Notes: generated by a model not told the origin, from the sequence alone. Counted from the stretch's first letter, positions 43,501 to 58,500 are shown. The stretch is 64,000 bases of DNA from Stomorhina lunata (GCA_933228675.1 OW121740.1:36837792-36901791), one strand, 5' to 3'. Program-made: numbers and translations.

Positions 43501-46500
43501 GAACGAGTCGAACAAAAATTAACATGAAAGAAAAACATAAAAATGTTTTGACAAATTTTAGTTTTAAAATTGAAATAAAATTATTTATAACATGCAAAAA
43601 TCGCAATTTAAACAAAAAACAAAAACAAAAAAATTTGCTTAAAATTAATAAAAAAAAAAATGTTGAATCAAAATATTGAAATAAAAATCTAAATTAAAAA
43701 TTTGAGAAATAGTTAGGATCTAAAACCTTTAATCCGTTTATCTAGGGTGTATGAGGGTGGGTGTGGTAAAATGGAAAATGTTTTAAAGCCCTCGTTACCA
43801 ATACCAGGTTAAAAATATAATGTTTAGAATAATATGCAATAAATTGCTTAAGGTCAAAGGCCATTATGTATTAACAAATATTAAAAAAAATGTAGCATAC
43901 TTTTAGGCATTTTAGCCAAATAAATAAAACTTAAAAATATATTTATACAAACATATTTCAACCACCAGCACCTTTTAAGACAATTTAAAAAAATTCGCTC
44001 AAAAAATTATGTTTTTTGATGCATAGTCGTAACATGAAAGATTTTCTAAAAAAAATGACGTTGCACACTTTTAGGAGTCTTTAAAAAAATTGTATTTGAA
44101 TTATGTTTAATATGTTTGATGTTAAATTTCAACGAATCCATTTTTCTTCGAAATTATCTAATTAAACGAGCAAACATGAAAAATAAATTATTTCAAATCT
44201 CCTAAAAGAATGCAACATTTTTTTGAATCTATCTCGAAATTCGTAACGAAGACCTTGGGGTATTTTAAAACTCTTTACATACATATAACTCGGAATTGTA
44301 TTTGATTTTAATGCAAATACAAAAACAATAACAAAAATTTTTTAAACTCATTAATGCTTTATTAGAAATTCCCCTAATTTTCTGAAAATGTTAAAAAAGA
44401 TTTGAAAAACCTCAAAACCCAACATTTCAAATATCTGGCTTCTTAATTTTATTAGGATATTAAATTTTGTCCCCTTTGATAACACAGAAATACCTAATCC
44501 CTGCATCTATTAAGAAGACCCTTTTTCGATAACTCTTTCAGATTGTCTACAACATTTCTAAATCAGAGGGCAGCTCTGAGTGTAAAATCCAAATCGTTTG
44601 ATCACACTCACAAGGATTTCGACAAAGTGTTTTCGTGTTTTGTTTAATTTTCTTTGTCTTAGATTTGATTTCTGGTTTTTTGATTTTACCAAAAGAAAGA
44701 AAACGTCAACACTTACCACTTGTTGTCTTGTTAGTGTTTGGATGCGTAGCCAGATAAGAGCCGACGTTTGTGGGGGGCACAATGTTAGTGGCGGTAGCAG
44801 CAACAGCTCCCGAAGATGATGCAGCTGTTGAAGCGTTTGATGCCAAACCACTTGCTGACGCTGAACTATTATTTGCACCCACTGTAGCACGATAACTATA
44901 GAGAAAGCCCGGTTGGACAATTGTGGTTCGTTGGGGTGGTAAAGCGTGTGAGGAGGGATGAGGTTGAGCAGCGTGCAGTAAATGATTTTGCGGTTGTTGT
45001 TGTTGCTGCGATATGGCAACAACAACAGCACCGCCTGCTGTTGCTACGGTCTGATGATGCTGTGGCGGATGATGGAGATTAGGTGGTGTTGGATGGCTGG
45101 GATGAGGATGATGGCTTCCCAATAGTTGATGATGGGTGGGTGGTGGTTGTACAAGTTGTTGTTGCTGATGATGTGGATGGCTGGCAGCAGTTAATTGATG
45201 AGCTGCCTGTGGTGGTTGTTGATGGCCTACAACTACGGATAGACTGGCTGCGTTTGTGTGGGCAGCAGTGCGTTGGTTAGTGTTACCACCGCTACTATTA
45301 CCACTGCTACTGCTGCTGCTCGCACTGCCGTGATGTTGGCCCTGTACAGAACTGACACAAGAACCCGTTTTGCTACGTGAACTGCGTCTTAAAGTATGTG
45401 AATTTTGCTGCTGCTGCTGGTGACTAGGATGTTGTTGATGGCTATGCTGCTGATGTTGGCTATTGCTGTTAGCACTATAATTCGTGGCTTGATAAACAAT
45501 ATTTGTTTCGTGACCCCTAACCGGCAGTTGACCAGCCAATGTCAATTCTATAGCCGTAGGATGTGGATGTGTTTGATGATGCGGATGCTGGTGAAGATTT
45601 GCTGGTGTCGTTGGCTGTTGCTGATGATGATAACGATGCCCTGTGGCCTGTTGTGTAAGTATGGCTCCTTGTTGTGGAGGCTGCACCTGATAGATCAGAG
45701 GGGTACCACCAACTACAGTAGCAGCCGTTGGATTATTACCAGCCGGAGGATATGAATTTAGATTTAAATTTAATATGGCAGCCGATGAAGCTGAATTTCC
45801 TGCAGGATACGTTTGATAGAAATGCACCTGTTGCTGGGGCTGAGTCTGCAGATGAGCTTGGGGATGTCCTGTATAGAAAGTTGGTCCGGTTTGTTGGCTT
45901 AAATAATGAGCCTGAGATCCTTGATTGGGATGTTGCAGCAAATGTTGCTGCTGTTGTGGAAAATGTGTTGTGGTCGCAATAAGCGTATGATGCTGATTTG
46001 AAGTATGCTGTTGCTGCTGTTGAAGATTGGAATGTACAACTGGGGGTGGTCCTATGACAACACCACCCGTACGATTTAATATATTATGATTTAGAACAGC
46101 TGCAGAACCACCTCCGCCACCTAAACCAGCGGACACTGATCCCGAAGAACTGGAACCAACTGCCGCGGTACTGCCTACAGATCCGCCACCACTTGCCGTT
46201 TGATGGTTGTGATGCTGGTTATGATGCTGATGATGCTGTTGCTGCTGCTGCTGCTGATGATGATGTACACCAATACTGTAATCTGTATTATTGCTAGCTG
46301 TGTTGGTATTGGTGCTTGCGCTGCCACCACTGCTGCGTGTTTGTCGTGCCCCCAGATTCGGGGCTCTATTGTAGCCCGTCGTTGTAGCTGTTGTTTGTAA
46401 CGTCGCAGAAGTATTAATTCCCTCACTGGCCTCTTCTAGGGCTAAAGCGTTCTGCTGTATACCACCTACTACTACGATTCCTCCTCCACGTTCTTTAAAA

Positions 46501-49500
46501 CGTCTTTGGGTACTAGAGTTATGAGATTGCTGCTGTGGCGCTTGTTGTGCTAACTGCAGCGTTTGTTTTGCAGAAGTTTGTAAAAAATTCTCCTGATTTA
46601 AAAATGCCTCTCTTTGTTGTTGTCGTCGACTTCTGGACAAACGTTTTTGTTTTTTCTTTAATTTCAACAGTTGTTGCCTTTGCGGTTGCTGTTGATGGCT
46701 ACGTTGGTGTTTTTGTGGTTGGCGTTTACCTTGATTTGAAATTGTTTTAAGGAATTTTTTAAGGTTTTAGGTTTCGATTAACTCAAAAATCGCACACATT
46801 TTTAAAGTGTTTTGATTTTGTTTATATTTAAGATATTATGTTATTATTTATTTTATTTTTGTTAATAAAATTTTAATGTATTTTTTATCGAAACAATGTT
46901 GCTTAATTTGTTGGTTAATTAAGAATTATTAAAGAGTTAGGCTATTTTAAAAATTAGTTGAGTATATGAAACATTCTGGGATAAATTTACTTTAAGTTAT
47001 TAACATTCATAGATTTATGCAGATAATAAGGACAACATGCCTTAAAGAAAGTTGTTAGCAATTTGTATAAATTTTAATATTTTTTTAAAGATTTCTTCAT
47101 TCATTATAATTTAAGAACATTTTGGTAGAAAACTCAAAAAATCTTTCTAACAAATTATTTCCAAACTAAATGGGAATTATTAACAGAAAAATGTGCATTA
47201 AAAGTTTGGAAAAACATATTTCATATTTCAAATGGGACTGGACAAGAACTGAACTAGAACTGAACTGAAACTGAACTAGAACTGAACTAGAACTGAACTA
47301 GAACTGAACTAGAACTGAACTAGAACTGAACTAGAACTGAACTAGAACTGAACTAGAACTGAACTAGAACTGAACTAGAACTGAACTAGAACTGAACTAG
47401 AACTGAACTAGAACTGAACTAGAACTGAACTAGAACTGAACTAGAACTGAACTAGAACTGAACTAGAACTGAACTAGAACTGAACTAGAACTGAACTAGA
47501 ACTGAACTAGAACTGAACTAGAACTGAACTAGAACTGAACTAGAACTGAACTAGAACTGAACTAGAACTGAACTAGAACTGAACTAGAACTGAACTAGAA
47601 CTGAACTAGAACTGAACTAGAACTGAACTAGAACTGAACTAGAACTGAACTAGAACTGAACTAGAACTGAACTAGAACTGAACTAGAACTGAACTAGAAC
47701 TGAACTAGAACTGAACTAGAACTGAACTAGAACTGAACTAGAACTGAACTAGAACTGAACTAGAACTGAACTAGAACTGAACTAGAACTGAACTAGAACT
47801 GAACTAGAACTGAACTAGAACTGAACTAGAACTGAACTAGAATTGAACTGAATAGGATTAAAGGATTAATTTGATTCAACTGCTCTTATAGAACTCTGTC
47901 AAAACTGATCTTAGAGTCTGTTATATTTGAAATCTTAATTTAACTCTTTAATAATTAAATTTATCTACAATAAACAATCATTGTTTGTTTAAAAAACATT
48001 TTAAGAAAAAACATACAGTTTATTTAATTTTTAGTTTTGAAATTATAAAAGTTTATTATAGTATAAGTCTGTTGAAAAATCATAAAAAATGGTCCTACTA
48101 CGTGCCCAGCGTTAAAATAAAAAATCAAAACTTTTTCAAATTTTTTTCTTAAAAACAAACACATCAACTGCCAGAGCTGCCACCTCCGTTAAAGTGTATA
48201 AGTTTTAATACAAATTTTAAAGAAATTGAAAAACGTAAATATATAACAAATTTCTTTTAAAAAGAAAATCACTAACTAAATATTAAAAACTTGAAATGGA
48301 TTTTAGCAAAAGAAAAACGAGATTATTTAATGCTTTATGAAAAATATACACTGCTGGTCAAATGATTATGACTCTTAATAAAATAAACTTTGGTATAATT
48401 CAAAAACACAATTCAGATATTGATAAGCATAGTTTAATTTCGTAGGTGTCATAAACTGATGTCCGGCAGTGTAAAAGAAGTAATGATTTACATTTTAACA
48501 TTAAGATTTATAATTTGTTTATAACAAATACAAATGCTTAAGGGTTAATAATGCAACAAGCTTTAAATGATATATTATTTTTAATAACACAAAATAAAAT
48601 TATAAAAAAATAGTACATAACATTTTTTAAAATATTAGTAAAATGATCCAGAAATCTCGATTTATTAATGAGAGTATAAATTGTTACTAAAAATGGTAAA
48701 ATTCTGTATTTGTTACTAAATTACATTTAAAATTGAGGTTGTTGTTGTGTTCAATTGATATTTGTGAATTAAGATTATATGGATGTGGGTGTTTGAGATA
48801 TAGAAGGAGGAGTAGGTTAGTAGTTGCCCTAATGTTGGGGATGTTAATGTGTATTTACATATAAGAACATTTTAGTATATACAATAGCTATATACGTATA
48901 TATATATATATGTATATAAGTGACAAGATTTTTGTAATTTCTAGTTACTAAGATGTTTTTTTTTTATTTTCGATATTTAAAAAAAGGTGACAGCACTGTA
49001 AAAAAAATCTGTTTCAAAATTTATAATCATTATTATATATCCCATTAAATGTTTCGTCTGAGGAAAACAAACTCGTTGAAAATATTTATATTTAATAACA
49101 AAAAATCTACGGTTTTATATACAAAAATAATAAAAAGTTATATGAAAAAAAAAAACAAAATTTACAAATAATATACAATACAAAATGCCCATTGATTTTT
49201 CTACATTAAACTAAACTAGAATAGAAGTACATCGAACATAACTAGAACAGAACTAGAACAGAACTAGAACAGAACTAGAACAGAACTAGAACAGAACTAG
49301 AACAGAACTAGAACAGAACTAGAACAGAACTAGAACAGAACTAGAACAGAACTAGAACAGAACTAGAACAGAACTAGAACAGAACTAGAACAGAACTAGA
49401 ACAGAACTAGAACAGAACTAGAACAGAACTAGAACAGAACTAGAACAGAACTAGAACAGAACTAGAACAGAACTAGAACAGAACTAGAACAGAACTAGAA

Positions 49501-52500
49501 CAGAACTAGAACAGAACTAGAACAGAACTAGAACAGAACTAGAACAGAACTAGAACAGAACTAGAACAGAACTAGAACAGAACTAGAACAGAACTAGAAC
49601 AGAACTAGAACAGAACTAGAACAGAACTAGAACAGAACTAGAACAGAACTAGAACAGAACTAGAACAAAACTAGAACAGAACTAGAACAGAACTAGAACA
49701 GAACTAGAACAGAACTAGAATAGAACTACCCCCTTTTCAATTGAAATTGAGAAATATTCAATTGAAATTGAAAATATTCAATTGAAATTGAGAAATTTTC
49801 AATTGAGAATTTTTAATTCAAAACAAGTAAGAAAGTGTTATAGTCGGTCAAGCCCGACCATACGATACCCTTCACCACTAAGGTCAAAGGTGTTATTTTT
49901 CATGTATAAAGACAAATATTTGCTAAATTTTGCCATCATACAAACATTATCTTAAAACTTATATATTTAAGCTGTTTCCGTCATTTGGACTTATATGAGA
50001 GCTAGGGTCAAATGTGGACCCATTATCTCGAAATTTGGCAAATTGATAACAGTTGTTACAAAAGTTATGTATGCAAAAAATAAACTCTAAATTTTCTTTA
50101 TCTTTAGATTTACGAGCGTTTTAGTGATTTTTGTCTCATTTAGTGCGTTTTTAAAGAAGAGATTGTATGGGAGCTATGGTCAAATGTGAACCGATTTGGT
50201 ACAGTGATTTTAGTTTACATAAGCATTTTAAGTATTTGTTTTAAATTTCATGAAAAAATATTTATATTTGTAACCAATATATCAATTCCGGGAAGTGGGA
50301 CCTATGGGAGGTACCATAAATAATGGACCGATTTTGACGAATTTCAATAGCCATGGTGCCATATTTCATCAAATTATCCTTAGCATTGCGAAATGTAGTT
50401 TGATTACAAAGTTTACATGGGGGACCAGCCAGCCAGCCAGATGGACGGACATCGCTAAATCGACTCAGAAAGTGATTCTAAGCCTAAAAAGTGATTATAA
50501 GCCTAAAGGGTGGGTCTAAGACAAATATTTCTATGCGTTACATACATCAGCACAAACTTATAATACTCTTTCCACCTATGGTGGTGAAGGGCATAATGAG
50601 AAATTTTCAATTGAAATTGAGAATTATAATGAGAAATTTTTAATTGAAATTTCAATTGAAAATTTCTCAATTTCAATTGAAAATTTCTCAATTTCAATTC
50701 AAAAATTAAACTTCATTTTCAATTGGGCTTTTTTCAATTTCAATTGAAAAATTCTCAATTTAAATTTGAAAATTCTCAATTTCAATTAAATATTTCTCAA
50801 TTTCAATTGAAAATGGTGTAGAACAGAACAAAAATAGAACGAGAACTAGTACAACCTACCATACGATAATTGTGCTAAAGTTTGATAGTGACTCCAACAA
50901 TACTTTATGGTCAAATGTGAACCGATTTGGTACAGTGATTTTAGTTTACATAAGCAGTATTTGTTTTAAATTTCATGAAAAAATATTTATATTTGTAACC
51001 AATATATCAATTCCGGGAAGTGGGACCTATAGGAGGTACCATAAATAATGGACCGATTTTGACGAATTTCAATAGCCATGGTGCCATTATCAAAAAATCT
51101 GATCTGTGCCAAATTTCATCAAATTATCTTTAGAATTGCGAAATGTAGTTTGATTACAAAGTTTACATGGGGGACCAGCCAGCCAGCCAGCCAGCCAGAT
51201 GGACGGACATCGCTAAATCGACTCAGAAAGTGATTCTAAGCCTAAAAAGTGATTATAAGCCTAAAGGGTGGGTCTAAGACAAATATTTCTATGCGTTACA
51301 TACATCAGCACAAACTTATAACCACATATGGTGGTGAAGGGTATAATGAGAAATTTCCAATTGAAATTGAGAATTTTAATGAGAAATTTTCAATTGAAAT
51401 TTCAATTGAAAATTTCTCAATTTCAATTCAAAAATTAAACCTCATTTTCAATTGGGCTTTTTTCAATTTCAATTGAAAAATTCTCAATTTAAATTTGAAA
51501 ATTCTCAATTTCAATTAACTAATTCTCAATTTCAATTGAAAATGGTGTAGAACAGAACAAAAATAGAACGAGAACTAGTACAACCTACCATGCGATAATT
51601 GTGCTAAAGTTTGATAGTGACTCCAATAATACTTTAAGTTTATGTGGACTTAATCATGTAAAAGAAATTCTCAGTGTTTCTATCTAGAACAGCCATTGTT
51701 AAAAGTCCATCCGCGGGCTTTATTTTTATTACTTATTCATTAAGATAAACAAAATAAATTATCGCAGGTTGCGATGTATGAGTTTGACGAAAACTGAACT
51801 AAAACTGATAATCTATACTTAACTAATGCTGCTCTAAAACTCATCTCTAACTGATTAGAATAAACGTAGAACAAATATGGAACTGATCTAAAACTGTAAA
51901 GAATTAATCTAAATCAGATCTTGAATCAAAATGGAACTAATTAAGAACTGATATAAAAATGCACTAGAATTGAACATGAACTGATCTACAGCTGATGTAA
52001 ACTAAACCAAAACTGATCAACAGCGAATCCTCTGATACTAGTATAGTAATTTGGTAAGGCCGCTGACAAAGCAAATACCTTTAAAAATATTCGCAAATTT
52101 TTTCTAAAACGTAAAATACCTACTGATAACATAAAAAATAAAAATATTAAATATACTATAAAAAAAAAGATATTCTCATTTAAATGTGTAATGAAAAAAT
52201 TCCCTGAACCGTCTAAAAAAAAGTGTGAGATTTTCAACACTATAAAATTTCAGACTTAAGAACAAAGAAAAATCAATGGTCAGTTTGTAATTTAAATAAA
52301 TAGAATTGTGAAATAAAAATCATAACAAATATACAAAGAAAATCAAAAAAAAATCACGAAGAAATAAATATAAACAAATTGAAAAATACAAAAAAGAAAT
52401 GTTAATGAAAATATATACAATTAAATAAATTTTAAAGTATGCAACAATTAATAAAACGAACAAAAAAAAACAAGAGAGAATAAAATCAAACAAATATTAA

Positions 52501-55500
52501 ATTTTATATTTTTTAAATAAGAAAAACAGACAGACATAGAGAAAAGAATTTTGAAATTAAAAACAAGAAATGAAAATTCTTTAATTTTTAGAATAAAACG
52601 AGAGAAATAAATTTTCTTTTCTTGGGTTACTGGCACACACACACTCGTGTGTTTTTCTTTTCTTTTGCTAATTTTTTAAGGTCTATATTTTTATCGATAT
52701 TTTTGCTTAATAAAGTTATTGTTATGGTATCAAAAAAATTAAAAAAGAAAATTAAACCAAATTACGTTTAAATAAATATATAATTATACATAAAAGATAA
52801 ATTATAGAATAAGTATAAACGAGAGAATATTGAACTTAAACATACCTCTGATAGCAAGAACAGAATCGTGTATATCGTCGTCTAGATCGTCTTCTTCCTC
52901 TTCAATTTCTTCGTCGTCAATATCGTCCTCTTCGTCACCAATATCGTCGTCTTCCTCGTCGTCGTCTTCGTCGAGTAATTCAATTTCCTCGTCTCCCTCA
53001 ACGACTTCTTCCTCCTCAATATTCTCGTCTTCCTCCTCGTCTTCGTTATTGTCAACGTTACCGCCGTCAACAATATTCTGATCGTTATTGATGTTATTAT
53101 CTAACTCCTCCTCTTGACTTTCGACTTCTTCTATAAATTCTTCTTCTTGGGTATTATCTTCGTCCTCTTCGGACTCTATACCCGCGGTAAGAACAGCCAA
53201 TAGTTCTTTATCGATATCACAATGATAGGCCGAAGCCGTAGACGAGGAATTATTAATGCTTGTTTTTTCTGATTTAGTTGAAGAGATGTTTTTGCTGGTG
53301 TTGGCCGTTAGATTATCTCCCTGCTGCTGGTGGAATTGAGTTGAGGTTGTTTCGTTTGTGGCGGTATTTAATTCGTCACTTAAATTATTTAAAAAGTTTT
53401 GATACGAAGTCCTAAGACTTTTACGATATTTGGAAATTTTATCTAAATGTAATGTAGGCGATTGCGTTTGTTCCAGTTGCTGCTGCTGCTGGTGGTGGTT
53501 TTGGTTATTTGAGCTAAATGTAGAAGATGTGGCTTTTTCCAAGTTACCACTACTAGTAGTTACGAACGAGCTTGTGGCTACTAATGAATTTGAATTTGAC
53601 TGTTTTGTATTCAATTTTACTTTATTTCCCACAATTGATAAGAAATTTTTATTTTGCTGTTGCTGCTGTTGTTGTTGGTGTTGTTGTTGTTTCTTATCGC
53701 CAACAATGTTATTACTACTACATTCAATTTTTTGGTTATTGCGTCCAGACAACAATGGTTGTGGTGTTGATGGTGTGGCCGGTGTTCCTGTTGAATTTGA
53801 TTTTTTCTTATTTTGATTTCTATGATTCCGTTTGCTGTGTCTTGACGTTGCCGAGGATGATTTAAATTTATATTTTTCCTCAGACGCAAAAAGGTTTGCT
53901 TTTGTTTGCCTTTGCTGTGACTTTTGTTGTTGCTGCTGTTGAGTTTCACTTCCACTCGTATCCGAACTTTCGTCACTATTCACTAAAGCTGTTGTCGCTC
54001 TCTTTGTTAAACTGCTGTTACTCGTAGAAACTGCAGCAGTTGTTTGTACTGTTGCTGTAGCTGAACGACTGTGACTGATTTTTCTTGTCTTACGATAATA
54101 ATTTAATAAATTACTTTTGCTCTTGCTGCTGCTATTATTTGCACTACTGCTGCTAGCCTCCTTTGTAGTCGCTGCTGCTGCTGATGCTACTGCTGTACTA
54201 CGTTGTGGTGTCGTTTCAAAATACAATTTCTGATATTGTTGCTGTGTTAATGCTGCTGCTGTCTTTGTATAGCTTCCACGTCTTTGATTGTATGCACCAC
54301 CACCACTTATCGTTCCACCACCACCACTACTTGTACTTGGCTCGTCGGGTGAGACGGTTTTCGAACGAGTTCTTCGTGCTACACAATCACCTTCTTGTTC
54401 TTTTGGGGTATTGTATTTACTACTGCTGCTGCTGTTGCCGCTGGTTGTGGACAAAGGTGTCGTGTCAATATCCTGTAAGCTGTGTGCTGTATGATAACGA
54501 CGTTTCTTTAGAGGTGACGTTAAATCAGTAGGATGATCACCAATAGAAGTTGAGGCTAAAAGAGAAACAAACAAATTTAAAATAAATTAAAAATTACGTA
54601 TTAACATTAAAATAATGACGCATTCATATAAATTTATGATATTTTGATAATTTATTTTAAGAATAAAGTACGAGGGCGGGTCAATCAGACAGTGACTTGT
54701 TTAAAATTCGGCTACTTAATTATGAAATTTAATTTGCGTCATTTTGTTTGTGTTTGAGAGACGTTGATAGCAAACTACCTCCCGTTTTGAAAAGAAAACA
54801 AAAAAAGTGAAAATATCATTCAATACAAGGCTATGTTTGATAAATATTATGGGGATTCTGCATAATCCATTTCCATGATAAAGAAATGGTTTCTTAATTT
54901 CCATGTGGCTGTACAAGCACGGATGATGCCGAGGATTAAAATTATCAGGTATGTGATGGAAAACGATCGTTTTCAAATCGATCGATTTCAGATATATTTT
55001 TGAGATAATTTTCGGTTATTTCACTAAAAAATTCAAACCAAATGAATGATAAGATATCAATCAAAAGGGTTAAGGCCTAAATTTTCATTTTTTTGGGGGG
55101 AAATGACCAAAAATTATCTAACAAATACATCTGAAATCTATCGATTTGAAAACGATGTTTTCCATCACATACCTGTATGACTTTTGTATGGGAAAGATGG
55201 CTGCCGCAAGCGCAACCGTTTTACGATTTCGCAGGAATGATTGGCGTTGCAATATTTCGTAACCGTGAAAGAAACGTGGATCTACAGCAACTCTCTGGAA
55301 ACCGCACAGTCCAAGAAAAGTTCAAGAATTGCGTCCGCGTCAACCATATTTTCTAGACTTTGCTTCGAGTGACTATTTCTTGCTCCCAAAATTTCTCTGC
55401 GGAAATAGATTTGATTCATCTTACAAAAAATTGTATTTTTCGGAAGTGTAAACCAAATTGAAAAAACTTACAAAAAGAAACAAAAACAAAAAGTAAAGAA

Positions 55501-58500
55501 ATATACAAAAAGTCACAAGCTTATTGACCAGCCCTCGTAGTATGAAAATATTTTTAAATCTATATACCATATCTTGAGACCCCAGTGTTTTTTTAACCAT
55601 TAAATATTTTACAATAGATCATTAATGCTTTCACGACCAGCTAATCATACTGAGAAAAGTTTTTAAACCTTTTAGTCGATTTTGGATCCTGACAGCGACT
55701 AATATTAAATTATAGGTTAAGCAAATTTTGAGGTTAGGAAGTAAAAAGGTTGTCTAAGGATAAAGTGTCAAGAATTGAGCTGTCATCATGACATTAAGTG
55801 TCATATTTTAAGCCAAACGACCAGCTAATTAATTATGAAATTTAATTTGCGTCATTTTGTTTGTGTTTGAGAAACGTTGATAGCAAACTACCTCCCGTTT
55901 TGAAAAGAAAACAAAAAAAGTGAAAATATCATTCAAAACAAGGTAAATGATAAATATTATGGGGATTCTGCATAATCCATTTCCATGATAAAGAAATGGT
56001 TTCTTAATTTCCATGTGGCTGTATAAGCACGGATGATTCTGAGGATTAAAATGATCACTTGGATATGAGAAAGATGGCTGCCGTAAACGCAACCGTTTTA
56101 CGATTTCGCAGGAATGATGGGCGCTGCAATATTTCGTAACCGTGGAAGAAACGTGGATCTACAGCAACTCTCTGGAAACCGCACAGTCCAAGAAAAGTTC
56201 AAGAATTGCGTCCTCGTCAGCCATATTTTCTAGACTTTGCTTCGAGTGACTATTTCATACCCCCAAATTAAAAAAATTTTTCTGCGGAAATAGATTTGAC
56301 TCATCTTACAAAAAATGGCTATTTTGATAACATGGACAAATTGCATTTTTCGGAAGTGTAAAACAAAGTGAAAAAACTTACAAAAAGAAACTAAAACAAA
56401 AAGTAAAGAAATATACAAAAAGTCACAAGCTTATTGACCCGCCCTCGCAGTATGAAAATATTTTTAAATCTACATATATACCATATCTTGAGACCCCAGT
56501 GTTTTTTAACCATTAAATATTGTACAATAGATCATTAATGCTTTCACGTCCAGCTAATCATACTGAGAAAAGTTTTTACACCTTTTAGTCGATTTTGGAT
56601 CCTGACAGCGACTAATATTAAATTATAGTTTAAGCAAATTTTGAGGTTAGGAAGTAGTAGTAGGCCATATTATTCCATCATTAAAACGATCGGTCATGTG
56701 ATACTAGGCCGGTATGACAGTGGACGAAAAGTTTTGGCACCTTATAGTCCAAACCTTGCTACTTCTGATTCATTTCGATCGATGCAAAACGCCCTTACTG
56801 GAATACGCTTCACTTTAGGATAGGGTTTTATAAATTGACTTGATTCATTTTTTACCTCAATTTATATGCTACCAGAAAGATGGAAACATGTGGTAGATAA
56901 CAATGGAAAATACTTTGATTAACACATCAAATTGAGAAGTTGGATAGCAAATTATCTGAGTGGTTGTGAATTTAGATACCAAAACACCGTAGAGTCAAAC
57001 AGGGAGTTCCTCAGGGCAGATTTCTTTCGCTACTCCTATTTAACTTCTACCTCTCTAAACTCACAGCTTCAACACAAGGGGATATAGTAATATCATATGC
57101 GGACGACTGCATGATAATGGCAACTAGCAATAAAGTGGAAGAGGTCATCTACAATTTCATTACTGGACGTAACCTAAAGATGAAACCAACTAAATTCTCA
57201 GCGACCCTATTTACCACCTTGACAAAAGAAGTACATAAGTCTACAGCTTGGCGTCGAGATCGATAGTGTACCAATTCCGAACGTAAACCACCCGAAAATC
57301 CTGGAAGTCATACTCGACAGCCTTTTTACTTCGTCCTTAAAGAACTAGCCGGCAGTACTTGGTTGATAGACAAAAAATCTTGCTGCCTACCTAAAAAGCG
57401 TTTAGCCGGTCAGTGGCAAATTATGCTGATACTCAGTAGGGAAATATCTAATGTAGAGAAATATATAATGCTACCTAAATGTAGCCCTAAGATTATTAAC
57501 AGGCTGCCTACAAATTACCTCACCACATTATCATAATGAGGAAACAAAGAAACTTCCAGTAAAGAAACGCTATCTCATCAGTTACTTTTGAGATGTCATG
57601 GGAGAAATCATGTTAGAAAAGATCTTCGCAAGCACAAGGTTAGCATACGAAGATATGTACTTTAATACCTTAGATCATACCTCTTACATGACAGCGTTAA
57701 GCAACATTCATAGAGACGCCAACTTCGTGATTTCCGGTTATCGCCATTTTCCGCCCATAGCTAAAGAAGTAAAGAGCTTGCCGCGAAAAACAAGCCGGTA
57801 GATTATGAAGAGACGTTCTGGCTTAACTGATATGAGGATGGAGCAACAAATTAAATATATTTTAGTCCCGCATAGACCATACCGTTTCCAACGATTGTCC
57901 AGTATTAGATCTAGGTTCTCATGATGACCCTTACAGTCAACTGTACCGGCAACCCTACTTCGTCATGAGAATTTGTGGACTCAGCCAGTGGAAGTAGCAT
58001 CATTCTTGGCCTTGATCATTGATTGGTCAAATTTTAAAAAAATGAAATAATCACGAGTCGTATTAAGTTTAGAGCTAATTCAAACCCAATTTTGTTTAAA
58101 TCGCTTTTATTTTCAGAGATATATGTTGATTTTTAGTAGATTTATTCATCGAAAAAAGTACCTATTGGTCATAAACACTTGAGTTTTATGTATACAAGTA
58201 GATTAAGTTACCAGCAAACAGTTGGCTAAAACACAAGGTAAATTAAAATGTAGTTTAAAAAAGAATAGGGATCCAAAAACATTAAGGAAAAAGCTACCAA
58301 CTTATCCACGTTGGCCTAACTGAATCGATCGCTCATAGGTAAAAAAGTAAATGAGTTTCGCTTAATAAAAGAATATCATTGCGGAGAATCTAGCAAAAGG
58401 TGGTTCTCTGCTTGGTCAGGAGAATATTGACCAATTCATAGGTATACCGCTATCAGCACGTAAACTGTTTATCAAGCAGTTTCTATTTAGGTCCGCACAT

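Larger units (their letters stand above)
46730..52845. other. ctrip intron 2
   Basis: A 6.1 kb intron with two 11-bp minisatellites, family A copies, a 731-bp tandem duplication and a small Tc1-like MITE. Confidence 0.85.

Noticed and set aside
44558..46426. Several long open frames antisense or out of frame in the ctrip low-complexity exons
   Set aside because: They are shadows of CAG/CAT-rich repeats. The minus-strand frame alone fits the splice phases and the neighbouring exons.
47239..49732. Possible CRISPR-like array
   Set aside because: Units are 11 bp, contiguous and without spacers; this is a minisatellite in a eukaryotic intron.
52830..53081. Plus-strand poly-Ser frame
   Set aside because: It is the complement of the Asp/Glu tract of ctrip exon 2, and codon bias explains it.
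54716..56092. Two similar minus-strand frames of 86-87 codons
   Set aside because: They are antisense to the duplicated mariner relic. The sense strand gives recognisable transposase pieces.
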